From an uncultured Lachnospiraceae bacterium (GTDB lineage: Bacteria > Bacillota > Clostridia > Lachnospirales > Lachnospiraceae): a stretch of 13,698 bases of DNA. The DNA is taken from assembly GCA_910585215.1 (NCBI GenBank), contig CAJUDQ010000016.1, positions 1-13,698 on the forward strand, read 5' to 3'. The first letter of the stretch is position 1, and every line of letters starts with the position of its first letter. Below are positions 6,855 to 13,670 of this stretch, piece by piece. Under the pieces are notes generated by a model. That model worked only from the letters and a program-made list of their open reading frames with translations. It was not told the origin of the DNA and searched no databases. The position numbers and the translations under genes were made by a program.

Positions 6855-8351
6855 ATGAATAAAGAATACAATGATGAGTATGAAAAGGTGTGTTATTTAT
6901 GCAAAAGGTCAGAGAGCAAAGCCGGAAAGATGATGATGATGCCGGGAAATATATGTGTGTGTTCGGATTGTATGCAGAAAACCTTTGATACTGTAAGCAA
7001 TACTGATTTTTCAAAGCTGAATATGGGAGATTTTCCAGGGATAAATGTTTTTACACAAATGTTTGCAGATACATCAAAGCAGGAAGAACAGAAGCTGAAG
7101 AAAGAAGCTGCCGTAACTATAGAAAAGGGGGAAGAGAGCAAAGAAGAAAAAGAGGAAAAAGACAAAAAGCAGAACGGAAATGGAATGAATGGTTTTCCGA
7201 ATATCGGTTTTTTAAATCTTGCAGATTTTCCGGGCATACCAGGAAGACAGAAAGTCAAAAGAAGACCAAAGGGAGAGAAAACAGAACCGCTGATTGATAT
7301 TAATAAAATACCTGCTCCGCATAAAATAAAGGAAAAACTGGATGAGTATGTCATCGGGCAGGAACAGGCAAAAAAAACGATTAGTGTGGCAGTTTACAAT
7401 CATTATAAAAGAATTGCCCGACAGTCACAGATGGAAGACATCGAGATAGAGAAATCCAATATGTTGATGATTGGACCAACAGGATGTGGAAAAACCTATC
7501 TTGTAAAAACGCTCGCAAAGCTTCTGGATGTGCCGCTTGCAATTGCAGATGCCACCTCTCTGACAGAGGCGGGATATATTGGAGATGACATAGAAAGTGT
7601 TGTTTCCAAGCTTCTTGCTGCTGCTGACAATGATGTTGACAGGGCAGAGATTGGTATTATTTTTATTGATGAGATTGACAAGCTTGCAAGAAAACGGAAT
7701 ACCACAACAAGGGATATCAATGGAGAGGCTGTTCAACAGGGACTTTTAAAGGTTCTGGAAGGCAGTGAAGTGGAAGTTCCGGTAGGGGCCAACAGTAAAA
7801 ATGCAATGGTGCCTCTTACTACAATTAATACAAAAAATATTTTGTTTATCTGTGGAGGTGCTTTTCCCGAGCTTGATGAAGTGATTAAAAGAAGGCTGAA
7901 TACAGAAAGTTCCATAGGTTTTAAGGCGGATTTAAAGGATAAGTATGACAACCAAGATGTGCTTTCAAAAGTAGCAGTGGAGGATATCAGAAATTTTGGC
8001 ATGATACCGGAGTTTATCGGACGTCTTCCAATTATCTTTACTTTGCAGGAGCTTACAAGAGATATGATGGTTCAGGTATTAAAAGAGCCGAAAAATGCGA
8101 TTTTAAAGCAATATCAGAAGCTTCTGGAACTTGATGAAGTAAAATTGGAATTTGATGAAGGTGCCATGGAAGCAGTCGCTGAGAAGGCATTGGAAAAAAA
8201 GACCGGTGCAAGGGCGTTGAGGGCAGTTTTAGAAGAATATATGCTGGATATTATGTATGAAATACCAAAGGATGACAATATTGGAAAGGTGACGATTACA
8301 AGGGATTATATAGAAAAAAAAGGTGGTCCTGTGATTGAATTGAGAGGATAA
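6855..8351 (+). CDS. clpX: ClpX-like AAA+ unfoldase, divergent paralogue
   Basis: A cytoplasmic ATP-driven unfoldase expected to feed substrates to ClpP. ATG 6855 (498 aa) is preferred over ATG 6822 because GGAGG (6845-6849) sits 5 nt before it. The N-terminal zinc finger has Cys13, 16, 36 and 39, as in ClpX. A ~70-residue Lys/Glu-rich linker follows, making the protein about 75 residues longer than E. coli ClpX. The AAA+ module has Walker A GPTGCGKT (207-214), pore loop GYIG (240-243), Walker B IIFIDE (268-273), the ClpP-docking IGF (354-356), the box VII Arg of EFIGRLP and sensor-2 GAR (451-453). The RKH pore loop of classical ClpX, which helps select ssrA-tagged substrates, is SKN (314-316) here. 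No clpP, tig or lon lies beside it. It may be a second ClpX with its own substrates; the window cannot show whether a classical clpX exists elsewhere. Confidence 0.9.
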   Translation: MNKEYNDEYEKVCYLCKRSESKAGKMMMMPGNICVCSDCMQKTFDTVSNTDFSKLNMGDFPGINVFTQMFADTSKQEEQKLKKEAAVTIEKGEESKEEKEEKDKKQNGNGMNGFPNIGFLNLADFPGIPGRQKVKRRPKGEKTEPLIDINKIPAPHKIKEKLDEYVIGQEQAKKTISVAVYNHYKRIARQSQMEDIEIEKSNMLMIGPTGCGKTYLVKTLAKLLDVPLAIADATSLTEAGYIGDDIESVVSKLLAAADNDVDRAEIGIIFIDEIDKLARKRNTTTRDINGEAVQQGLLKVLEGSEVEVPVGANSKNAMVPLTTINTKNILFICGGAFPELDEVIKRRLNTESSIGFKADLKDKYDNQDVLSKVAVEDIRNFGMIPEFIGRLPIIFTLQELTRDMMVQVLKEPKNAILKQYQKLLELDEVKLEFDEGAMEAVAEKALEKKTGARALRAVLEEYMLDIMYEIPKDDNIGKVTITRDYIEKKGGPVIELRG

Positions 8352-8398
8352 TAAAACTGGAGCGCGTTGATGTCTGAAATATCAGCTTCGCTCCAGTT
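8348..8398 (-). terminator. Terminator of marR, overlapping its last codons
   Basis: AACTGGAGCG (8355-8364) and CGCTCCAGTT (8389-8398) form a perfect 10-bp stem, with partial inner pairing. On the minus strand the stem is followed by TTTTATTAT, so it best terminates marR; on the plus strand there is no T-run after it, so its effect on the clpX-like transcript is doubtful. One arm lies inside the last codons of marR. Confidence 0.75.
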
Positions 8399-8822
8399 CG
8401 TCATTAATATTGCATATGATTTTGTTTGTCAGCTCTATCATAAGCTGTTTTTCTTCCGTTGAAACTCCACGGAAAAGAATTGAGTTTATCTTTTCTTTGA
8501 TTAAGACGACCTGATTTGCAACAGGCTGTCCCTGTTCGGTTATTTTTATGTGTACATACCTTCTGTCCGAAGGGTCAGGGACCAGTTCAATCAGTTGCTT
8601 TGTGTGAAGACTTTCAATCGATTTGGAAACATGCGCCTTGGAAACATAGATGAAATTCGAGATATCTCTCGCGGTGTCATACTCGCCGGAGTGCGACAGA
8701 AAATATAATACATCAATATCTATTTTCTTCAGGTCATATTCAGTCATCAGCTGGTCGTAGCATTTTTCATACAATCGTTTAAACTGCTGCCCCATAATAA
8801 GAAATTCAAATTTATCATTCAT
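8382..8822 (-). CDS. MarR-family winged-helix transcriptional regulator
   Basis: A dimeric DNA-binding repressor or activator of the MarR family, about 146 residues. The order is the usual one: N-terminal dimerisation helix, winged helix with a recognition helix near AHVSKSIESL, the wing motif DPSDRRYVHIKIT with the conserved Asp-Arg pair, and C-terminal dimerisation helices. ATG 8822 is used; a GTG four codons upstream (8834) is also in frame and neither has a strong ribosome site, so the start is uncertain. Divergent from a small zinc-ribbon membrane protein across a 0.3-kb spacer that holds its promoter and short palindromes, it may control itself and that neighbour. No Cys pair or other ligand-specific feature tells what it senses. 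Confidence 0.9.
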   Translation of the reverse strand: MNDKFEFLIMGQQFKRLYEKCYDQLMTEYDLKKIDIDVLYFLSHSGEYDTARDISNFIYVSKAHVSKSIESLHTKQLIELVPDPSDRRYVHIKITEQGQPVANQVVLIKEKINSILFRGVSTEEKQLMIELTNKIICNINDELERS

Positions 8823-8844
8823 AGAAACGCACACTCTCTGGGTT

Positions 8845-8855
8845 AATTCGGAATT
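8845..8855. promoter_or_regulatory. Palindrome in marR leader, candidate operator
   Basis: AATTCGGAATT is a perfect 5+1+5 palindrome, downstream of the marR -10 box and just ahead of its start codon. MarR proteins commonly bind short palindromes placed around their own promoter, so this could be an autoregulatory site. It is short and could be chance in AT-rich DNA. Confidence 0.3.
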
Positions 8856-8886
8856 GGTTCATCGGGAAATAGCCACCCATAAGCTA

Positions 8887-8914
8887 ATTATAACTCAAAA
8901 AAAGCAGAAGTCAA
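8887..8914 (-). promoter_or_regulatory. Sigma-A-type promoter of marR
   Basis: Read on the minus strand, TTGACT (8909-8914), a 16-bp spacer and a perfect TATAAT (8887-8892) form a strong promoter about 65 bp before the marR start codon. It is one of the best promoter matches in the window. Confidence 0.75.
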
Positions 8915-8917
8915 TGA

Positions 8918-8929
8918 AATCTTTAGATT
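8918..8929. promoter_or_regulatory. Palindrome upstream of marR -35, candidate operator
   Basis: AATCTTTAGATT (arms AATCT and AGATT around TT) lies 3 bp upstream of the marR -35 box. Position suits a MarR-type operator, but the arms are short. Confidence 0.3.
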
Positions 8930-9119
8930 GTTTTTATTTTATTTTTATCAAATGGAAACATAAGGTTCACATATGGAAATTAAGCTTGTAGAAAGATAAA
9001 ATGGTAAAAAAATTTATCTGTGGAATTTAACAGAGAACTTCAAGAAAAGATTTATTAAAAATAATCAAAAAAATTGACTTATAATTTGATGAAAAAGATT
9101 GTTCAATTAGGAGGATTTT

Positions 9120-9503
9120 ATGAGACAGAAACTAGCACGTTTTATGTATGGAAGATATGGGGTGGATAAGTTTTGCCGGACATTGGTGACAACAGCGTTA
9201 ATATTGCTGGTGATTTCAACGTTTGCAAGGAGCAATCTGCTGTATTTTTTATCTTTGGGAGTTCTGGTTTATTCCTATTACAGAGCGTTTTCAAAAAATA
9301 TACAGGCAAGATATAAGGAAGCGATGGGGTATGAGAGATTGAAAGGAAGAGTTAAGAGGATACCACAGAGAATCAGAGAGATGAGAACGCATAAAATTTT
9401 CAGGTGTACAGGATGCGGGCAGAAGATTCGTATTCCAAGACATAAAGGAAATGTGGAGATTACATGTCCAAAGTGTAAGAATGTGTTTCGGGGGAGAACA
9501 TAA
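9120..9503 (+). CDS. Small membrane protein with C-terminal zinc ribbon, function unknown
   Basis: A 127-residue basic protein that I cannot assign to a named function. It has two hydrophobic segments (about 21-36 and 39-55) with a tight turn, a positively charged middle rich in Arg and Lys, then a four-cysteine zinc ribbon: CTGC (Cys96, Cys99) and CPKC (Cys116, Cys119). The ribbon would lie in the cytoplasm if the positive-inside rule holds. The start is firm: AGGAGGA ends 4 nt before the ATG. A perfect TATAAT at 9080-9085 lies upstream but without a good -35 partner. It is divergent from marR and may be its target. Its stop codon lies inside the left arm of the long hairpin that follows. 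Confidence 0.85.
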   Translation: MRQKLARFMYGRYGVDKFCRTLVTTALILLVISTFARSNLLYFLSLGVLVYSYYRAFSKNIQARYKEAMGYERLKGRVKRIPQRIREMRTHKIFRCTGCGQKIRIPRHKGNVEITCPKCKNVFRGRT

Positions 9504-9619
9504 AAGGGGCTGTTGCAAAATAATAGTCAGACACAATATATCGTTTATCGACAGGGAATAATAACGTATATATTGTGCCTGAATCTATTTTTACAACAGT
9601 CTCTTTTATGTGTTTTTTT
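9498..9619. repeat. Long imperfect inverted repeat, terminator between convergent genes, MITE-like
   Basis: Arms 9498-9541 and 9568-9611 pair over about 44 nt with roughly 8 mismatches, two of them G-U when read as + strand RNA. The inner CGTT/AACG (9542-9566) extends the fold to a ~12-nt loop. A run of seven T (9613-9619) follows, so on the plus strand it is a good terminator for the zinc-ribbon gene; it also lies downstream of the transporter ATPase on the other strand. It is far longer than a normal terminator. The arm ends AAAGGGGCTGTTG / CAACAGTCTCTTT are flanked by TA on both sides, as a small non-coding mobile element could be. It has no coding content. Confidence 0.75.
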
Positions 9620-9629
9620 CAACTATTTT

Positions 9630-10370
9630 TTATACCAACACCTTTGAAAGAAACTCTTTAAGTCTTCCATTCTGCGGATTTGCAAAAAACTCTTTCGGAG
9701 AATTCTCCTCCTGAATCACCCCTTCATTAATAAACATTACTCGACTTGCAACTTCCCTTGCAAATCCCATTTCATGTGTTACAACCACCATTGTCATTCC
9801 TTCCTTTGCCAGCTCCTTCATGAGATTTAGCACCTCCCCAACCATTTCGGGGTCCAGTGCTGAAGTAGGCTCATCGAAAAGTATAACGTCTGGATTCATC
9901 GCCAAAGAGCGTGCAATGGCAATTCTTTGTTTCTGTCCGCCTGACAGCATGGAAGGATAAGAGTTCGCCTTATCAGGAAGCCCAATTCGTTCCAAAAGCT
10001 GCATTGCCTTTTTGTCCGCCTCTGTACTTTCCATTAAACCAAGCTTTACTGGCGCTAGCATAATGTTCTGTTTTACAGTCATATTGGCAAACAGATTAAA
10101 CTGCTGAAACACCATTCCTATTTTTTCACGGATTTTATTAATATCCACAGATTTATCAGTGATATTGGTTCCTTCAAATAAAATCTTGCCAGAAGTAGGA
10201 GTTTCCAGAAGATTCAGTGAACGGAGAAAGGTAGACTTTCCACAGCCAGATGGACCAATAATTGCAATTACTTCTCCCTTGGAAATAGTGGTAGTAATTC
10301 CCTTTAATACCTCATGTTCTCCAAAGGATTTTTTTAAATTGTTTACTCTAATTAAAATATTATCGCTCAT
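9630..10370 (-). CDS. Polar amino-acid ABC transporter ATP-binding protein (GlnQ type)
   Basis: The cytoplasmic ATPase that powers the transporter encoded just upstream. Its 246 residues show all ABC motifs: Walker A GPSGCGKST (39-47), Q-loop FQQFNLF (from 88), signature LSGGQKQR (142-149), Walker B VILFDEPTSALDPE (162-175) and the switch His199 (VVTHEMGF). The sequence is typical of the HisP/GlnQ/ArtP subfamily. Its ATG lies inside the end of the fused permease gene (11-nt overlap) with AAAGGAGG about 10 nt upstream, so the two are translationally coupled and form one transporter. The exact amino acid cannot be told, so no symbol is given. A long hairpin lies downstream. Confidence 0.95.
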   Translation of the reverse strand: MSDNILIRVNNLKKSFGEHEVLKGITTTISKGEVIAIIGPSGCGKSTFLRSLNLLETPTSGKILFEGTNITDKSVDINKIREKIGMVFQQFNLFANMTVKQNIMLAPVKLGLMESTEADKKAMQLLERIGLPDKANSYPSMLSGGQKQRIAIARSLAMNPDVILFDEPTSALDPEMVGEVLNLMKELAKEGMTMVVVTHEMGFAREVASRVMFINEGVIQEENSPKEFFANPQNGRLKEFLSKVLV

Positions 10371-11850
10371 TGTTTCTCATCCTCCTTTCAAGCTTGTTTA
10401 CTCCTGCAGATAACAGCAGTACAAGTACAAGATAAATCAGAGCTACAGCAAGCAGAGGTAAAAGCGCTTCGTAGGTGATACTCTGAATAATCACACCACC
10501 TCTTGTAAGGTCGGAAAGACCGATATAGCCGCTGATAGAGGTTTCCTTTAACAGTACAATAAATTCGTTGCCCAAGGCTGGAAGAATATTTTTAATTGCC
10601 TGCGGCATAATAATATGTATCATGGTCATGCGATAGGTCATGCCAAGACTTCGGCCGGCTTCAAACTGTCCCTCATCAACTGCCATAATTCCAGAACGGA
10701 CTACCTCGGCAACATATGCAGCAGAGTTCAGACCAAAAGATATAATGGCTACAAGAATTTTGTTAATGTCTATAGAGGCAAAGATAACATAATAAATGAT
10801 CAAAATCTGTACCATAACAGGAGTGGCTCTCATAATAGTAAGATATAGTTTACAGATAAAGTTTAATATCTTAAAGCTGCCATTTTTATCATGACTGGTT
10901 CGAATAATAGCCATTAAAAATCCAAGAATAATACCAATTATAGTTGCAAATACAGTAATAATCAATGTATTTAACAAGCCTTTAGTCAAATATTGCCATC
11001 TCTGGTCAACGATAAAGTTTTCTTTAAATTTTTCAGCAAACGAAAGTTTTTCTGTTTTGGTATTTGGGTCCTTTATAATGATTACCTGTTTGGAAGTAGT
11101 GTAGGAATCTGTAAAATCAATTGATTTAAGCCGGTCTTCATTTACTGTCATGCCAGCAGCACCTACATCTGCCTTGCCAAACTGAACTGCACTGATAATC
11201 GCCTCAAATTCCATATCTTCGATTTTTAGTGTCATGCCCAGTCTATCACAGATCGCTCTCATAATGTCGACATCCAAACCAGTAATTTCTCCATTTTCAT
11301 AATATTCATATGGTGGAAATTGTGCATTGGTAGCCATGACAAGAGTACCGTTTGGCCGTTCAATATCCTGAATCTGATAAGGAGTTTTTCCTTTTTCCTC
11401 ATCGGTTCCCGTGTAATTTTTTTCTAATAATTCAAGTGTTTTATCTGCCTTTATTTCAGCCAGAGCAGCGTTTAACTTTTCCTTTAATTCCGAATTTTCT
11501 TTTGCAATGCAAATCGCATAATCTTCTATGACAAATTCTTCTGAAAGAATGATTAAATCTTTATTTTTTTCTGCAAATACCTTTGCCGGTTCTTCGTCAA
11601 TAATCACACAATCAATTTTATTTTGTCTTAATGCCTGTATGGCGTCTACACCCTTGTTATACTTTTCTACAACACTTCCGGCATCGTCGCCCTCATAATC
11701 ATCGGCATAGATGGCACCGGTGGTTCCAATCTGTACGCCTATTTTGCTGCCAGGCAAGTCATCTACAGATGTAATTTCTTTTTTCTGGCTGCATGATGCA
11801 AGTAATAGCATACATAAAAAAATGGGAAACAATAGTTTCAGTTTTTTCAT
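10360..11850 (-). CDS. Amino-acid ABC transporter: lipoprotein, circularly permuted binding domain and permease fused
   Basis: A 496-residue fusion that binds an amino acid outside the cell and forms the membrane channel. ATG 11850 is firm: AGGAGG (11858-11863) lies 7 nt before it and a lipoprotein signal follows, with lipobox LASC (Cys20). Residues ~28-147 match the second part of a family-3 binding protein: SVDDLPGSKIGVQIGTTG, the ligand-site Asp85 (VIIDEEPAK), then YAICIAKENSELK through LLEKNYTG. After a linker, residues ~167-260 match the first part: LVMATNAQFPPYEY, AAGMTVNEDR with the carboxylate-binding Arg240, and IDFTDSYTTSKQV. Each half occurs once, so one whole domain is present in swapped order. 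The permease (about 284-490) has several membrane helices and the EAA loop EAGRSLGMTYRMTMIHIIMPQA. It overlaps the ATPase gene. The longer in-frame extension to 12009 is rejected. Confidence 0.93.
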   Translation of the reverse strand: MKKLKLLFPIFLCMLLLASCSQKKEITSVDDLPGSKIGVQIGTTGAIYADDYEGDDAGSVVEKYNKGVDAIQALRQNKIDCVIIDEEPAKVFAEKNKDLIILSEEFVIEDYAICIAKENSELKEKLNAALAEIKADKTLELLEKNYTGTDEEKGKTPYQIQDIERPNGTLVMATNAQFPPYEYYENGEITGLDVDIMRAICDRLGMTLKIEDMEFEAIISAVQFGKADVGAAGMTVNEDRLKSIDFTDSYTTSKQVIIIKDPNTKTEKLSFAEKFKENFIVDQRWQYLTKGLLNTLIITVFATIIGIILGFLMAIIRTSHDKNGSFKILNFICKLYLTIMRATPVMVQILIIYYVIFASIDINKILVAIISFGLNSAAYVAEVVRSGIMAVDEGQFEAGRSLGMTYRMTMIHIIMPQAIKNILPALGNEFIVLLKETSISGYIGLSDLTRGGVIIQSITYEALLPLLAVALIYLVLVLLLSAGVNKLERRMRNNER

Positions 11851-11883
11851 AAAATATCCTCCTGCTGTGATTTTGGCTGCCAA

Positions 11884-11917
11884 AAAGCCGTAACAGTGCT
11901 TTAAAAAGCGGCCTTTG
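11884..11917 (-). terminator. Weak hairpin in the subtilase-transporter gap
   Basis: On the minus strand, GGCCG pairs with CGGC across an inner GCTT/AAGC stem and is followed by TTTTT. It could be a weak terminator of the subtilase gene. Since the candidate transporter promoter lies upstream of it, it could instead sit in the transporter leader as an attenuator-like structure. The stem is short, so either call is tentative. Confidence 0.35.
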
Positions 11918-11920
11918 CAT

Positions 11921-11949
11921 ATCATATCACAAACAGAGAGGGGGTGCAA
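11921..11949 (-). promoter_or_regulatory. Candidate promoter of the transporter operon
   Basis: On the minus strand TTGCAC (11944-11949), 17 bp, TATGAT (11921-11926) sit immediately after the subtilase stop, giving a ~64-nt leader. The -10 is good (5 of 6), the -35 weak (3 of 6). If real, the transporter is transcribed independently of the protease. Confidence 0.4.
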
Positions 11950-11950
11950 G

Positions 11951-13657
11951 TTATATTTCTCCGCCCTTTCTAAGTACATCAAAGGAATTGTATACATCCA
12001 GTGTTCCATAACCCCATTGTCTGGATGGATAAGTTTCTCCCAGTTTTCGGATGGCTCCTCGAATCAGAGAAGATTTGATATTAATAGAGGTAATAAGGGG
12101 AGAGTTTCTGTTTGTCACTGCCCAGGTAAGAAACTGTGCACAGGCACCAGCTGTAATGGCAGCTGCCAGACTGGTTCCACTGCGCTGCTCATATCCTCCT
12201 CTCAGATTGGGACCTGTAACAGAGGTACATGGCGCACAAATATCAGGCTTGTAAGCACCGATTCTGGTAAAACCTCTTCCAGCATCCTGATAAAAAGCGC
12301 CAGTTACTGCATCATATCCAGATATCGTTATTACATTACTTGCAGAGGATGGACCTGTAAGTGTAATATTGGGGTCGGGTTTTAAAAAATATGCATTATT
12401 GCCAATAAAGTTTACACCCGGAAGATAGGCATCAAAGATAGAATTGTCAATATTCGAGTAAACATTTATTTTCCATATACCTTCAGTAGGTGTTTTCAGT
12501 TTTAAGATAATGACCTCATCTGTTGTAGAAGAATCTACCAGTTCATAATCAACTACTACTGTGGTTCTGTCAAAAATAAAATTATAGGTTTGGGTGGTTT
12601 GAAGTCTTGCAGGAATTCTTGGAAGAGCTTCTCCAGTAGGGGATTCAATACTGACAGACAAAACTGCAGGATTTTGTCCCCAGATTTCTAATATAATACC
12701 AGAAACATTATTAGATACAGACAATTCCACTAAATCCGGCTGTGAAACACTAGCAATCAGGCCATGATAGTGTTGTCGGCTGTTTCCTTCATTTCCGGTA
12801 GGAACACAGATACAAAAACCCGGCAGGGAAGAAATAGAATTCATAGTATAAGAAAGAGAAGAAAAGCCGTCATGACCACCCAGATTTGTACCAAGTCCAA
12901 AGGGAATTGACATAGGAAGGCCAAATTCTACGGAACATCGGCGCATATAATTTAAACCGAGCATAATATCGTTTTCCTGATAGGCAGGTACATTGTCATT
13001 AATAAAATAAAAATCTCTCAAAAATTTTTTGGCTGGTTTTAATTTTACAACAATTATTTTGGCTTCAGGCACTGCCCCTGTAAAATCATTTGCAGGGTCT
13101 GCAGACCCTGCGGTTACTCCTGTAAGAAAGGTGCCATGTCCTGTACTGTCGGTGGTATTTACAATGTCCAAAGGCTTTTCAGCTTTCAGTGCCTGATTAA
13201 TATCATCTTCTGTATATTCTGTTCCATAGTTGATACCCTGAGGAGGAGGGCCTGCATTTGTTGTCTGGTCCCAGATTCTTAAAATTCTGGTTTTTCCATA
13301 TTCATCGATAAAGGCGGGATGAGTATAATCAATTCCGCTATCAACAACACCAATTAGAACACCTTGCCCTTTCAGATTTAAAACTGGTTGATTGGCAAGT
13401 TGTGTTATTCCCGAAATATCCAGGGCAGTGGTGGACATTTCACCATATAGTTTTGGCAGCATTCCATAGGAAATTTGGTTGATAAAGGTTTCGCTTAATG
13501 CATTTACAGGAGAATATATAGTAAAGTAGCGACCATTATTCTGCTGGTAGCAGACACCATGTAAATATTCCATCAGTTCGGGAGTCATAAAAAAAGATAA
13601 GACATTAAATTCTGTGATTTCTTCGGAAAGAATCAGTTCGCGGCAGTTATCATCCAT
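11951..13657 (-). CDS. Subtilisin-family (S8) serine protease, CspB-like
   Basis: A 568-residue subtilase with an intact catalytic set: Asp106 (GVVDSGIDYTHP), His174 (DSTGHGTFLTG), oxyanion Asn289 (PTGNEGN) and Ser496 (SGTSLAAA). About 90 residues precede the catalytic core, in the position of a prodomain. A ~170-residue stretch rich in beta-strand-like sequence (about 300-470) separates Asn289 from the serine block, as in the jelly-roll insert of Clostridium CspB germination proteases. No signal peptide is visible. The start is ATG 13657, with AGGA 8 nt upstream and the family-like opening MDDNCRELILSEE. The frame appears open to the window end only because adapter sequence continues it (giving a false MCSSDLQ start). 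The biological substrate is unknown; many Lachnospiraceae carry such genes away from germination loci. Confidence 0.92.
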   Translation of the reverse strand: MDDNCRELILSEEITEFNVLSFFMTPELMEYLHGVCYQQNNGRYFTIYSPVNALSETFINQISYGMLPKLYGEMSTTALDISGITQLANQPVLNLKGQGVLIGVVDSGIDYTHPAFIDEYGKTRILRIWDQTTNAGPPPQGINYGTEYTEDDINQALKAEKPLDIVNTTDSTGHGTFLTGVTAGSADPANDFTGAVPEAKIIVVKLKPAKKFLRDFYFINDNVPAYQENDIMLGLNYMRRCSVEFGLPMSIPFGLGTNLGGHDGFSSLSYTMNSISSLPGFCICVPTGNEGNSRQHYHGLIASVSQPDLVELSVSNNVSGIILEIWGQNPAVLSVSIESPTGEALPRIPARLQTTQTYNFIFDRTTVVVDYELVDSSTTDEVIILKLKTPTEGIWKINVYSNIDNSIFDAYLPGVNFIGNNAYFLKPDPNITLTGPSSASNVITISGYDAVTGAFYQDAGRGFTRIGAYKPDICAPCTSVTGPNLRGGYEQRSGTSLAAAITAGACAQFLTWAVTNRNSPLITSINIKSSLIRGAIRKLGETYPSRQWGYGTLDVYNSFDVLRKGGEI

Positions 13658-13670
13658 AAAAATATCCTGA

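Noticed and set aside
11851..12009. N-terminal extension of the fused transporter to an ATG-type start at 12009 (53 extra residues).
   Set aside because: It overlaps the end of the subtilase gene in another frame, has no ribosome site, and would bury the clear lipoprotein signal peptide that begins at 11850 behind AGGAGG.
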